Shown here: positions 17,666 through 26,748 of the stretch, piece after piece | Numbering within the stretch: the first letter of the stretch is position 1 | How the letters are laid out: each line of letters opens with the position of its first letter | Source: Methanolobus mangrovi | GTDB lineage: Archaea; Halobacteriota; Methanosarcinia; Methanosarcinales; Methanosarcinaceae | Assembly: GCF_031312535.1 (NCBI RefSeq) | Contig: NZ_CP133594.1 | Coordinates: 558,001 to 622,000, forward strand | DNA length: 64,000 nucleotides | Reading direction: 5' to 3' | Notes under the pieces: generated by a model | What the model was told of the DNA's origin: nothing | What the model saw: only the letters and a program-made list of their open reading frames with translations | Databases searched by the model: none | Made by a program: the position numbers and the translations under genes

Positions 17666-19684
17666 ATGGAAGCTTTAATTTATCTTGCCCCTCTTGCTGG
17701 TCTCGTTAGTTTGTTATTTGCCGGCTTCTTTGCGCGCAGTGTTCTTAAAGAGGACGCTGGTTCCGAAAAGATGCAGCAAATAGCAGGTGCTGTCCAGGAA
17801 GGTGCGATGGCTTATTTGAATCGTCAATATAAAACAATCGCAGTAGTAGCTGCAATTCTTGCTGTACTGATCTTTGTTCTCCTTGGTGAGGATGGGGGTA
17901 AAATAGCAGTCGGTTTCCTTGTTGGTGCAATTAGTTCCGCAGCAGCAGGATACATTGGTATGAACGTATCCGTAAGGGCAAATGTAAGGACTGCACAAGC
18001 TGCATCAAAAGGTCTACAGAAAGCAATGTCTGTTGCATTCCGCGGTGGTGCGGTCACAGGTCTTGCTGTAGTAGGTCTTGCACTTCTTGGTACAAGCACT
18101 TTCTACATCCTTTACGGTGATGTGGATCTTGTAATCGGATTTGGTTTTGGTGCCAGTCTTATCAGTCTCTTTGCAAGGGTCGGCGGCGGAATATTCACAA
18201 AAGCAGCTGACGTTGGTGCCGATCTTGTCGGTAAAGTCGAAGCTGGAATTCCAGAAGATGACCCACGTAATGCAGGTGTAATTGCTGACAACGTAGGTGA
18301 CAATGTAGGAGACTGTGCCGGTATGGGTGCTGACCTCTTTGAAACATATGTAGTAACAGTTCTCGCATCAATGCTTCTCGGATCACTTATCCTTGACTCA
18401 TACGCAAACGCAATTCTTTATCCACTCATCCTTGGTGCAGTGGCAATCTTCGCATCCGTCATAGCTGTCTTCTTTGTCAAGGTTGGCAATGATGGGAAGA
18501 TCATGAAAGCATTATACAAAGGTGTGGCAGTTTCTGCAATCCTAAGTCTCATTGCTTTCTACTTTGTTACAACTTCCCTTATGGGTGATATGAAATTCTA
18601 CTATGCAGCTCTCGTTGGTATTGTTATCATGGTGCTGATGGTGGTTTTCACAGAATATTATACTTCAACATCTTTCCGTCCGGTAAAGACAATTGCCGCT
18701 GCATCCGAAACAGGTGCAGGTACAAACGTCATTTCAGGTCTTGCAATTGGTTTTGAAAGTACAGCACTTCCATTGGTCATCATCGTTGCTGGTATCCTTG
18801 GTTCGTTCTACATTGTAGGCGGAGCAACAGATCCTGCACTTGGTATCTATGGTATCGCAATTGCTGCAGCAGCAATGCTTTCAACCACCGGAATGATCGT
18901 AGCACTTGACTCATACGGTCCTATTACCGACAATGCAGGTGGTATCGCTGAAATGGCAGGTATGCCTTCTAATGTCCGTAAGATCACCGATGCACTTGAT
19001 GCAGTAGGTAACACCACAAAGGCAGTTACTAAGGGATATGCGATAGGTTCTGCAGCACTTGGTGCTCTGGCTCTCTTCGCAGATTACAGGTACAAGGTAG
19101 ACCTCAGTGGTGCTGATCTAAGTCTTGACCAGCCACTGGTTCTTGTAGGTCTTTTCATTGGTGGACTGCTTCCATTCGTTTTCAGTGCAGTTACAATGCG
19201 TGCTGTAGGTAAAGCAGCCTTTGAGATCGTGAACGAGGTTCGTCGCCAGTTCCGTGAGATACCTGGTATCATGGAAGGAACTGGAAAGCCGGAATACGGT
19301 AAGTGTGTCGACATCGTCACAGCAGCAGCTATCCGTGAGATGGCTATTCCTGGTTTCCTTGCTATAGTCACCCCATTGGCAGTCGGACTTATACTTGGTC
19401 CTGCAGCTCTTGGTGGTCTGCTTATCGGTATCATTGTGTGTGGTCTTTTGCTCGCACTTACAATGGACAACGGTGGCGGTGCATGGGATAATGCAAAGAA
19501 GCTCATTGAAGATGGGGCATATGGTGGAAAAGGTTCAGATGCTCACAAGGCAGCTGTTGTCGGTGACACCGTAGGTGACCCATTCAAGGACACATCCGGA
19601 CCTGCACTCAATGCTCTGATCAAGGTAGTGAACATGGTTGCAATCCTGTTCGCGTCCCTGTTCATAGGCGCAGGAATCTTCTAA
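17666..19684 (+). CDS. hppA: Membrane-bound proton-translocating pyrophosphatase, K+-independent type
   Basis: 672 residues, about 16 membrane helices. It hydrolyses pyrophosphate and pumps ions out of the cytoplasm. The substrate loop [11 protein letters not shown] and the following [18 protein letters not shown] are the family's catalytic motifs; the second acidic cluster is [14 protein letters not shown] near the end. The [10 protein letters not shown] segment has lysine and threonine where K+-dependent enzymes have alanine and glycine, so it is predicted to be K+-independent and a proton pump. A clear ribosome site (GAGAGGAG) precedes the ATG. The codon choice is strongly biased and GC-richer than neighbouring genes, fitting high expression. 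It is monocistronic and has a strong terminator. Confidence 0.96.
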   Translation: MEALIYLAPLAGLVSLLFAGFFARSVLKEDAGSEKMQQIAGAVQEGAMAYLNRQYKTIAVVAAILAVLIFVLLGEDGGKIAVGFLVGAISSAAAGYIGMNVSVRANVRTAQAASKGLQKAMSVAFRGGAVTGLAVVGLALLGTSTFYILYGDVDLVIGFGFGASLISLFARVGGGIFTKAADVGADLVGKVEAGIPEDDPRNAGVIADNVGDNVGDCAGMGADLFETYVVTVLASMLLGSLILDSYANAILYPLILGAVAIFASVIAVFFVKVGNDGKIMKALYKGVAVSAILSLIAFYFVTTSLMGDMKFYYAALVGIVIMVLMVVFTEYYTSTSFRPVKTIAAASETGAGTNVISGLAIGFESTALPLVIIVAGILGSFYIVGGATDPALGIYGIAIAAAAMLSTTGMIVALDSYGPITDNAGGIAEMAGMPSNVRKITDALDAVGNTTKAVTKGYAIGSAALGALALFADYRYKVDLSGADLSLDQPLVLVGLFIGGLLPFVFSAVTMRAVGKAAFEIVNEVRRQFREIPGIMEGTGKPEYGKCVDIVTAAAIREMAIPGFLAIVTPLAVGLILGPAALGGLLIGIIVCGLLLALTMDNGGGAWDNAKKLIEDGAYGGKGSDAHKAAVVGDTVGDPFKDTSGPALNALIKVVNMVAILFASLFIGAGIF

Positions 19685-19702
19685 AACAAAGAACAAATTA
19701 TG

Positions 19703-19737
19703 TTTCCGGCAAAAGCCGGAAATCCTTTCTCTTTTTT
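19703..19737 (+). terminator. Terminator of hppA
   Basis: TTTCCGGC (19703-19710), AAAA loop, GCCGGAAA (19715-19722): a perfect 8-base stem followed by TCCTTTCTCTTTTTT. Confidence 0.85.
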
Positions 19738-19883
19738 GATTTGCTTCATCCTGTAGATTTTACTCTGCAGTATCAAAGAATGTGTGTTATTCTATTTTGT
19801 ACACTAAAAGTACAGTATAGTATGGACTCAGGAATTCAGTATTTTATTCTTTCAGAAAAAAGACAGGATGAAATAATCTTTGA

Positions 19884-19925
19884 AAATAAAATAAAATAAA
19901 ATAAAGAATCTGCTCGCAGATTCTT
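19884..19925 (-). terminator. Terminator overlapping the stop codon of the small membrane gene
   Basis: On the minus strand AAGAATCTG (19925-19917), a CGAG loop and CAGATTCTT (19912-19904) form a perfect 9-base stem that includes part of the stop codon of the gene 19924-20103, followed by repeats of TTTTA. Confidence 0.7.
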
Positions 19926-20103
19926 ATTTTCTTCCAAGGAAGTAGTAAGCTACAGCTCCCAGGATACCAAAAATAAAAGCAACAACTATCCAGAGCACTT
20001 TTTTTACTGGTTCAAGGCCCTTATTACTGGTCATAATATCGTAGATCACCCAGATAAAAGCTGCCAGGGTGAGCAATCCCCATAAGTTATATAACAATGA
20101 CAT
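19924..20103 (-). CDS. Small PLDc_N-type membrane protein
   Basis: 59 residues, beginning MSLLYNLWGLLTLAAF and ending AVAYYFLGRK. Two membrane helices with the pattern W-x-L-x3-A-x2-WVIYDI, a basic loop with KK before LWI, and G-x-YYFLGR at the end are typical of the phospholipase D-nuclease N-terminal (PLDc_N) membrane domain, which occurs alone as a short protein in many archaea and bacteria. A TATA element (AAATATATATA on the minus strand, near 20140) lies at the right distance. The protein is short but well supported by family pattern and terminator. Confidence 0.8.
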   Translation of the reverse strand: MSLLYNLWGLLTLAAFIWVIYDIMTSNKGLEPVKKVLWIVVAFIFGILGAVAYYFLGRK

Positions 20104-20513
20104 ATTTTACACCTCAAAAAAAGATAGCTTGTACTACCTATATATATTTATCTGAAAGTTGTAACTGTATATTCAACCTAATATTCAGATGTGCTAATAT
20201 ATCTGTGTTTATATGCTTAAATTACAACAGATTTAACTACGTGGTTCAGTTTTTCAGAAAACACGTTTTGCACGGGTGGTTGGGTTTAATGTATTTGGGG
20301 AGTGGGGTTTAAGTGTGGGAGTGGGTTTAATGTATGAAAAGAGCCACCCGTGCAAGAACAATCTAGAAAAGGCATTATGGTATTTAAGGTTTATTATTCC
20401 ATCCCGCACTTTTGAAATAATAACTATTTGTATATACAGTTCTTTCATTTTACTAGTGGGATGCAAATAAATATGAGTGATACGTAGAATGTCAATATCT
20501 CGGAGTTATTTTC
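20104..20513. other. Intergenic region with promoter and structured element
   Basis: It holds the promoter of the PLDc_N gene (near 20140) and the G-rich hairpin element 20268-20355. No coding frame is credible. Confidence 0.5.
20268..20355 (+). other. G-rich stem-loop with internal direct repeat, possible RNA or G-quadruplex
   Basis: TTGCACGGGTGG (20268-20279) is the exact reverse complement of CCACCCGTGCAA (20344-20355). The 64-base loop contains GGGTTTAATGTAT twice (20282-20294, 20323-20335) and a related GGGGTTTAAG between them, so it carries six runs of three or four G on the plus strand. This is unlike the surrounding AT-rich DNA. It may be a small RNA, a mobile element remnant or a structured leader of the gene at 20514. 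Confidence 0.45.
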
Positions 20514-21422
20514 ATGGTTGAGGACATTGGAACGGTTGTGCGCAAAGGTTTTGCGACCTGGACAAGGAATTTGAACATTTGTGTACCATTTATACTTGAG
20601 GTGTTGACAGCAATTGTATTCTTTTTCTTAGGATTGTTGGTCTTCACAGTGGTATTTATTGCTCCGGTGATCTCAAAGCAGAATATTGATCCCTCAGTTC
20701 TCTCTCCCGAAGAAGTGCTGAGCATGTTCACTTCTACATTCTCAGAGAACATGTTGATGTTGATCCTTTCAGGAATTGTTTTGTTCCTATTCTACATGCT
20801 CGTCCAGTCATTCTTTGCTGCTGGAGCCATAGGGATGGCGAAAACAGCCTCGGAAACAGGACATACGAATCTGGGTGATATGTTCCATTCAGGTGGAAAG
20901 AATTTCATTAATCTTTTCCTTACGAATATACTTGTTTTCCTGCTTGCTGTGGCTGGTTTAGTGTTCCTTGTGCCAGGCATTATCTCAATAGGTGATGTAT
21001 CTCTTTTCCTGGCAAACCCTGGGAGTGCTGCTACAGGTGCATCCTTGCTCATGATAGGCATGATGGTATGGGTATTATACATACTAATCCTGAGCATTGT
21101 GTTTTTATTTGTTGACTATGCCCTTGTAATTGATGGTCTTGATCCCATCAGTGCAATTGAAAAAGGAATTTCAGTCTTCCGACGTAATATGTTCCCCGTT
21201 TTCATGATGTGGGTTCTGGTGATTGGGCTATCTGTGTTTCTGAGTTTGATAGGGGAAGCAACATCCTATATGGATGTAATAGCCCAGCTATGGTCATTTT
21301 TAGAATTTATACTCAGCACCATCGTCATACAGCCCTTGATCACTGTTTGGCTTACACGTTTCTATCTGAACAGGACAGAAAGGAAACTGTATTCATTTGA
21401 GGATTATCTTCTGGATTACTGA
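20514..21422 (+). CDS. Multi-spanning membrane protein, DUF7847-like
   Basis: 302 residues with about six membrane helices. The pattern, an amphipathic start (GFATWTRNLNICVPFIL), repeated FF-x2-GAIGMAK and DYALVIDGLDPISAIEKGIS, is that of a family of archaeal integral membrane proteins related to glycerophosphodiester phosphodiesterase membrane domains, of unknown role. The conserved DG-x-x-PISAIEKG motif lies between helices. Its end overlaps the end of the tRNA thiolase gene on the other strand by 7 bases. Confidence 0.7.
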   Translation: MVEDIGTVVRKGFATWTRNLNICVPFILEVLTAIVFFFLGLLVFTVVFIAPVISKQNIDPSVLSPEEVLSMFTSTFSENMLMLILSGIVLFLFYMLVQSFFAAGAIGMAKTASETGHTNLGDMFHSGGKNFINLFLTNILVFLLAVAGLVFLVPGIISIGDVSLFLANPGSAATGASLLMIGMMVWVLYILILSIVFLFVDYALVIDGLDPISAIEKGISVFRRNMFPVFMMWVLVIGLSVFLSLIGEATSYMDVIAQLWSFLEFILSTIVIQPLITVWLTRFYLNRTERKLYSFEDYLLDY

Positions 21423-22336
21423 TCACGTTTAAGAAGCTTACATGCCTGGCATATATCTTCAGTACATGCCTGTCCGCACAGGCTACATCTGGAGAGACCT
21501 TCCTGTGGGAATTCACGGCCAAGAATGCCTGATATCTTGTCAAAACCACTCAACAGGGCATATTTAGTCCCCGGGTGGTTGACCTCGAATTCATTGAGCA
21601 TGACCCTTATCTCCCTTCTCATTGCCTCATGTGCATATGGACATCCTCCAAAACCCAATGGAAGGTCATGCAGGTAAGCATAGAGGGCAACCTCTTTCTC
21701 AGGAATATGTCTGAGTGGCTTCATTCTAAGGACAAGTCCTTCCAGCTCTTTTGGGGGAGCAAGTCTTACCATACGAGCCACATCTCCTTTCAGGTGATTG
21801 AGGAGAATTGTCTGTGCCTCATCGTCAAGATTATGACCGATAGCCAGTTTTGTCGCACCTATTTCCAGAGCTATCTTATTCAACAGGGATTTTCGCAGGA
21901 CACCACAATAGCTACATGCCCCCTTCTCTCTTTGTTGCGGAGCTATCTCATCCATAGTAGTATCGTATTCTTCCTTAAATGAACGAACTATATGTCTGAT
22001 ACCAAGTTTTTCCGTTAGCTCTTTTGCAGAGCCTATCGTGCTTGGTCGATATCCTTCGATACCTTCATCAATGGATATGCCTACAAGTTCGATGTCCGGT
22101 CTTTTCCCGAATATCTGGTGTAATATGTATAGGGTAGTACTGCTGTCTTTGCCGCCACTAAGTCCTATTGCAATGACATCATTCTTCTGGATGCTGTAAT
22201 GTTTCCTGATGGTGAGTTTTATCTTACGCTCAACATCCTCTATGAAATGTTTCCTGCACAGGTGCATACCTGAGTATTTCTGAAAAATGATTGCATCGTT
22301 GTTGCATTTGTTGCATTTGATCGTTTTTGTTTCCAT
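21416..22336 (-). CDS. Ncs6/TtuA-family tRNA 2-thiolation ATPase
   Basis: About 306 residues. PP-loop motif SGGKDS binds ATP to adenylate the tRNA uridine. The N-terminal zinc site C-x2-C-x17-C-x2-H, the catalytic pair CSYCGVLRK, a third cysteine in GGCPYA and a C-terminal zinc site (CSLCGQAC...CQAC) are the hallmarks of the TtuA/Ncs6 group, which sulfurates U54 or U34 and in methanogens can carry a 4Fe-4S cluster. The ATG at 22336 (METKT) is chosen over 22402 because a TATA element (TTTATATAA on the minus strand, about 22360) stands 25 to 30 bases upstream, giving a leaderless transcript. Confidence 0.88.
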   Translation of the reverse strand: METKTIKCNKCNNDAIIFQKYSGMHLCRKHFIEDVERKIKLTIRKHYSIQKNDVIAIGLSGGKDSSTTLYILHQIFGKRPDIELVGISIDEGIEGYRPSTIGSAKELTEKLGIRHIVRSFKEEYDTTMDEIAPQQREKGACSYCGVLRKSLLNKIALEIGATKLAIGHNLDDEAQTILLNHLKGDVARMVRLAPPKELEGLVLRMKPLRHIPEKEVALYAYLHDLPLGFGGCPYAHEAMRREIRVMLNEFEVNHPGTKYALLSGFDKISGILGREFPQEGLSRCSLCGQACTEDICQACKLLKRDQ

Positions 22337-22481
22337 TCTTGTAAGGTCATGGAATCTTATTATATAAAATTGTCCTGGCAAACCATTTCTAATAATTATC
22401 ACATGATATTTATTTTAAACACAAAAAGCAAAAATTAAGTAATAGCCCAATGTTCCTGACTGAAAATACAGGAAAATAATA

Positions 22482-23822
22482 ATGAGTGTGCTAACAGATG
22501 TACCCATGTGGGCATTTTTAATATCGGTGCTTGTTGGTTATCTTCTGGGCATTGTGTCCGGTCTTGTACCAGGAATTCACACCAACAACTTCGCATTGAT
22601 ATTGCTTGCATTCTCTCCCTTTCTCTCTGAAAAGGGATTGCCGGCCGTTTGCATTGCGGCCATGATACTATCAAATTCAATATCGCATACTTTTCATGAT
22701 ATTATTCCATCTATTTTCCTCGGAGCACCTGGGGAAGATACAGCTCTGGCAGTACTTCCCGGCCATACTCTGTTGCTTGAAGGTCAGGGTGCGCAGGCTA
22801 TCCGTCTTTCAGCTCTTGGAAGTGCAGGTTCTGTTGTCCTGTCTCTTCTTACAGTAATCCCACTTTCATTTCTTTTCGTGAAAGGGCATCAGGTCATTCA
22901 GGCAAACATGGCATATATCCTCATCTTCGTTGTCTTTGTAATGATAATGACGGAGAAAGGTGAGTATCTCCACGGAGAAGGAAAGATACATGTGTGGAGA
23001 AAAAGATTCTTTGCATTTCTGCTCTTTGGAATGAGTGGCCTGTTAGGTATGCTCGCATTCAGGATGGAATATCTTTCATCTCCGATAATAGGCTGGGCGG
23101 AGGGCTCCATACTACTTCCACTGTTAAGCGGATTATTTGGTGCATCCCAGCTCATCATAAGCCTGTTCTCCGATCCGATTATTCCGGTACAATATGATTC
23201 AAAACCGGACCTTGAAAGGACTAAGATCTTCAGAGGAATTGTAACCGGAAGTATATTCGGTTCCATTGTGGCATGGTTACCAGGAATATCCTCATCAATA
23301 GCAACTTTATTTGCGCGCCTCTTTGTGAAGGAAGACGAAAGTTCCGGTGATAGATTTCAGGATGATGGGGCTTTCCAGAGTTCTTCAAAAGAATTCATCG
23401 TGTCAATTTCAGGTGTCAACACAAGCAATGCAATATTCGGATTGATGGCACTTGCATTCCTGGGAAAGACAAGGAGTGGTGCAATGGTAGCCATAAATGA
23501 GTTGATGAACGGTGTGTCTCTGGAAATTTCACAGGTAGTGCTTTTTTTGTGTGCACTTCTGCTGACATCATTACTTTCATACCTGTCAACAATCTATCTT
23601 GGCGATAATATTCATCATGTGCTGGAAAAACTAGATTATCCCAAGCTCTGCTACGGTATCATCTTTTTCCTTGCAGTCATGATATTGTTGTCAACAGGAG
23701 TATTCGGGTTACTTATTTTTGTCATATCAATTCCAATAGGAATGCTTGCTCCGTTTCTCGGAGTAAAAAAGAGTCATGCGATGGGCGTGATATTGTTACC
23801 TGTGATCCTGTATTTCATTTAG
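22482..23822 (+). CDS. TctA-like integral membrane transport protein (DUF112 family)
   Basis: 446 residues, about 10 membrane helices. The N-terminal GIVSGLVPGIHTNNFALI matches the G-x-x-PGIGP-type signature of tripartite tricarboxylate transporter permeases, here with H-T-N. A second copy-like motif is WLPGISSSIATLFARL in the C-terminal half, giving the usual two-fold internal symmetry. In bacteria the permease works with TctB and a periplasmic binding protein; neither is present here, as is usual for archaeal members, so the substrate is unknown. The start ATG follows an AT-rich promoter. Ends are convergent with the cupin gene. Confidence 0.8.
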   Translation: MSVLTDVPMWAFLISVLVGYLLGIVSGLVPGIHTNNFALILLAFSPFLSEKGLPAVCIAAMILSNSISHTFHDIIPSIFLGAPGEDTALAVLPGHTLLLEGQGAQAIRLSALGSAGSVVLSLLTVIPLSFLFVKGHQVIQANMAYILIFVVFVMIMTEKGEYLHGEGKIHVWRKRFFAFLLFGMSGLLGMLAFRMEYLSSPIIGWAEGSILLPLLSGLFGASQLIISLFSDPIIPVQYDSKPDLERTKIFRGIVTGSIFGSIVAWLPGISSSIATLFARLFVKEDESSGDRFQDDGAFQSSSKEFIVSISGVNTSNAIFGLMALAFLGKTRSGAMVAINELMNGVSLEISQVVLFLCALLLTSLLSYLSTIYLGDNIHHVLEKLDYPKLCYGIIFFLAVMILLSTGVFGLLIFVISIPIGMLAPFLGVKKSHAMGVILLPVILYFI

Positions 23823-24182
23823 TTCAAGTATCTCAGTATCTTCATGTGAATAGGATGGGGAGCAGCAGCACAGTAACCTAAGTTCTTCTTCGCCGGTATT
23901 TTTGATATTATGGGGGGTTCCGGGATGAATGCAGATGGAATCTCCTTCTTCGACGAAAATAGATTCTTCCCCAAGTATCATCAGGCCACAGCCTGATAAA
24001 ATATGATATATCTCTTCTGTAACCTTATGCCGGTGCAAAAGTGTGGTACTTCCTGCAGGTACTGTAGCCTCAGCAAGACTCTGGGCTAAGTTACCATGTA
24101 CAAGAGGATGCATGAGTTCCCTGATGGATGAACCGTCTTTTGTGATGTAAGCTTCTACAGTCTTGCAGGAAGTTCTGATCAT
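23796..24182 (-). CDS. Cupin-domain protein
   Basis: About 128 residues. A single cupin domain: motif 1 LLHRHKVTEEIYHILSG has the metal-binding H-x-H and E, and motif 2 GDSICIHPGTPHNIKNTG the third histidine. Family members include mannose-6-phosphate isomerase-like enzymes and small-molecule binding proteins; substrate unknown. The ATG at 24182 is preferred to one at 24212 because the longer form would overlap the previous gene. It follows the CooC-like gene on the same strand by 13 bases, so the two are probably co-transcribed. Its 3' end overlaps that of the TctA gene by 27 bases. Confidence 0.8.
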   Translation of the reverse strand: MIRTSCKTVEAYITKDGSSIRELMHPLVHGNLAQSLAEATVPAGSTTLLHRHKVTEEIYHILSGCGLMILGEESIFVEEGDSICIHPGTPHNIKNTGEEELRLLCCCSPSYSHEDTEILELNEIQDHR

Positions 24183-24195
24183 TATTGAACCACTA

Positions 24196-24966
24196 CTATT
24201 CTTCTTTCTCAAAACCTGCTATCATTTCAAGCATTGTGTTCTTGATCTCTGTGACCGAATCTATCCACTTGCCTCCGACATCAATTGGTGCAAGTCCATT
24301 GAAGTCAGCTTCCATAAGGTCGGGGTCGTATGGTATTTCTCCGAGAACAGGGATTCCAAGCTCTTCCAGTTTTGGTTTGATATTTGCAGAAGTACCTTTG
24401 TTGATGATTGCAGCAAGATGCTTTACATCGATACCTTCGGAAAGTTGCTTGATCCTCTGGGCTGTTTCAATGGAACGCATTCCTGGTTCAACAACAACTA
24501 TCATAAGGTCTATTCCTCGGGTCGTGCCTCTTCCAAGGTGCTCAATCCCCGCTTCCATATCCAATATAACAGCACTGGTATCTTTTAACACCACATGGCG
24601 CAAAAAAGCTTTCAGGAATGCTGAAGCAGGACACATGCAGCCACTTCCGCCTCTCTCGATGGTGCCCATGACGAGCATTTTGACATTATCCGGGCCAACA
24701 ACACCGAACTTATCCACAATGTCATCGACTTTTGGATTGAATTTGAACATGCCTCCCTTTTCCCCTGCTCTCTCTTCAATGAGGTCCTGATAGTCAGTGA
24801 GTGGTTCAGGAGCCTTTTTAATCCCCAGGGAGGAAGCAAGGTTCATGTCGGCATCGGCATCAATGGCAAGTACATCATACCCATCCCTTGCCAGCATTCT
24901 TGCAAGAGTTCCGGAAAATGTTGTCTTGCCTACTCCGCCTTTTCCTGTGACTGCAATTTTTACCAT
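24196..24966 (-). CDS. CooC-like nickel-insertion ATPase
   Basis: About 256 residues, a MinD/ParA-like P-loop ATPase with the deviant Walker A GKGGVGKTT at the N-terminus, the DADADMNLAS motif and a Cys-x-Cys pair (GGSGCMCPASA) in the middle. In CooC the C-x-C pair binds nickel at the dimer interface for maturation of carbon monoxide dehydrogenase, an enzyme that methanogens of this order carry as part of acetyl-CoA synthase. The start MVKIAVTGKGG at 24966 is chosen because a TATA element lies about 25 bases upstream and the family begins there. No CODH genes are within the window. Confidence 0.85.
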   Translation of the reverse strand: MVKIAVTGKGGVGKTTFSGTLARMLARDGYDVLAIDADADMNLASSLGIKKAPEPLTDYQDLIEERAGEKGGMFKFNPKVDDIVDKFGVVGPDNVKMLVMGTIERGGSGCMCPASAFLKAFLRHVVLKDTSAVILDMEAGIEHLGRGTTRGIDLMIVVVEPGMRSIETAQRIKQLSEGIDVKHLAAIINKGTSANIKPKLEELGIPVLGEIPYDPDLMEADFNGLAPIDVGGKWIDSVTEIKNTMLEMIAGFEKEE

Positions 24967-25010
24967 GCTCAGAACTGAGAATTTATATGAATTATATTTT
25001 CCGGTTGCAC

Positions 25011-25727
25011 TCACTCTATAGTACTTACAAGTTCCAGCATTTCATCCAGTTCACTTTCTCCGTCTATTGAGAATAGTGTGTCATTTATCGGCCAGACTTC
25101 AATACGGTATTCACCATCCGGTACAAGTCCCATAATTATGGTGCTTGTATCTTCATTTTCAAAGGCAGTGACAAAACCCAGCATTCTCATTCCTGAATCA
25201 GTAGAGTTGCCGGCTGCTGAGAATATCTTTACCATGGTTTCCGTTCCATCTGCCAGCGTAAGGTTTCTGGTGGTGGTCTCCTGAAGGTTTTCAACCTCAC
25301 CATCATCCTTTATTTCATCGATCATCGTCTCCATTATTCTGGATACAAGTCCGGTCGGGAGTTTAGCTCCGGAAGGCAAAGAAAGGCGATATGTAATTAT
25401 CTGAGCGCTTAGGTTTTCTGGTATTGATATAGAAAGAGGTAGGTTGTTAGATTCCTCAAAATCACTTACCTGTTTACTTATATCCTCGCTCAGTCTGTCA
25501 TTATGGTATTTTACAGTCGTGGAATTGAGAGCTATACTTGTTGAATCGGTAATTGTTTGCTCGAATGAGTTCTCCTCGATGGATACCTGTGACCATCCAT
25601 AAGCCAACAGTGCATTCTCATTGATAGCTGCAGGAGTTGCCTGTGGAGTTTCAAGGCATCCTGAACTCAGGGAAATTATCAATAATAGTGAAATTAAAAA
25701 ACAAGCTTTCTTTACATTCAGAACCAA
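25011..25727 (-). CDS. Hypothetical lipoprotein
   Basis: 238 residues. Signal peptide and lipobox LSSGC give a lipidated cysteine at residue 24. The mature part is strand-rich with NETT-like repeats and ends in an acidic tail (GESELDEMLELV). Its start is a TTG with AGGTGA five bases upstream, both supporting this start. It has no obvious relative. It lies 44 bases upstream of the CooC-like gene on the same strand and could be co-transcribed, although CooC has its own promoter. Confidence 0.65.
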   Translation of the reverse strand: MVLNVKKACFLISLLLIISLSSGCLETPQATPAAINENALLAYGWSQVSIEENSFEQTITDSTSIALNSTTVKYHNDRLSEDISKQVSDFEESNNLPLSISIPENLSAQIITYRLSLPSGAKLPTGLVSRIMETMIDEIKDDGEVENLQETTTRNLTLADGTETMVKIFSAAGNSTDSGMRMLGFVTAFENEDTSTIIMGLVPDGEYRIEVWPINDTLFSIDGESELDEMLELVSTIE

Positions 25728-25828
25728 AGTATCACCTGAACGTACTATGTGTTTATTTATATATTAAAGCACTTGGTGTTAACGATTGTTGGTTTCCCTT
25801 CTGTTTATACATGACTCTAGCCATTTAT

Positions 25829-25857
25829 GGTGACTTTAATATGTTTTCTACGGAGCC
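25829..25857 (-). repeat. Solo terminal repeat of a small mobile element
   Basis: Read on the minus strand, GGCTCCGTAGAAAACATATT matches the ends of the element at 52845-52975 and the solo end at 7215. No second end was found nearby. Confidence 0.35.
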
Positions 25858-25980
25858 ATTAAATAATTGATTTCAAACTTCAGTCTTCAAATAACCCTTA
25901 TCCAATGCAGTCTATACAGTAAACGTTTTGTGAATGACTGATATATTGGTATAGGGTAGATATTTGCACTAAAGTATTGT

Positions 25981-26733
25981 TCACATAATAACTATAAGGT
26001 CTTTACCTGTTCTGCATATATCTCCTCGACGCTCTAGCTCTACCATAAGTTCGTCAACTTCTATTTTACTGATATCATGCATTTGTGTTGTAGTATAAAC
26101 GTCTTCTAAGAGAAGCCGATGACTATTTTTTGAATCCTTCATCTCTTTTAATATCTCAATCATTTTTACTTTATTGGGATTAGCTTTTCTAATTTCTGGC
26201 TTTTTAAGAGAAGGCTTTAGTTCATTTTGAGTAACTTTCTCAATTGCAGTCGCATACAGGATATAGTCTCCTATTTTAGTCCTGCTGTTTGTTTTGCCTT
26301 TTAATGAAGTCTTTACTTCTCCGGTAATAGAAACTATAGCATCCATAATTGGCTCTGTTACAAGGTCTCCTTCAATCTCCACGAATAATGAATTATTTGT
26401 ATCCACAGAACCATAATTATCAAGAATCTTTCCAATACGTATCCACCTATAATCAATAATGTCTGATTCATCGATTAAAAGTTCAAAACAGTTACTTCTA
26501 CCACATGTCTCATTTGAACATATTTGTGGTGTCAATAATTCTTTGCTTGTGGATTGAGGAATCTCAATATTTGTTTCGCATGCTTCACATCTAAAAATAG
26601 CTTTTTTAATTTTTGGTTGAATATTCCCTACTTCTACAATTTGTCCTTTCACAGTAATTGATTTAGACAAATGTTTAGCTTGAATTTCACCGATAGGAAC
26701 TTCTATTAATTCTTGCACAGTTTCGCCCATCAT
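25981..26733 (-). CDS. MCM-like protein lacking the AAA+ motor
   Basis: About 250 residues. The N-terminal 160 residues match the DNA-binding domain of archaeal MCM helicases: helical domain A, then the OB-fold with the pattern QPKIKKAIFRCEAC, a zinc ribbon (C-x2-C, later C-x4-C and another C), ELL-x-DESDIIDYRWIRI and a late GEV strand. The last 60 residues (KVKMIEILKEMKDSKN to the end) have the form of the MCM C-terminal winged helix. The AAA+ ATPase in between, about 350 residues with GDPG-type Walker A, is absent; the two parts are joined by a short linker. It could bind single-stranded DNA or modulate the true MCM. The start is the ATG at 26733; a TTG at 26748 is also open. Confidence 0.7.
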   Translation of the reverse strand: MMGETVQELIEVPIGEIQAKHLSKSITVKGQIVEVGNIQPKIKKAIFRCEACETNIEIPQSTSKELLTPQICSNETCGRSNCFELLIDESDIIDYRWIRIGKILDNYGSVDTNNSLFVEIEGDLVTEPIMDAIVSITGEVKTSLKGKTNSRTKIGDYILYATAIEKVTQNELKPSLKKPEIRKANPNKVKMIEILKEMKDSKNSHRLLLEDVYTTTQMHDISKIEVDELMVELERRGDICRTGKDLIVIM

Positions 26734-26748
26734 ATCACAAAGCAACAA

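Noticed and set aside
19861-19905. Pentamer repeat AAATA as a possible microsatellite or CRISPR-like array
   Set aside because: It is the T-rich tail of the terminator of the small membrane gene read on the other strand; there are no spacers.
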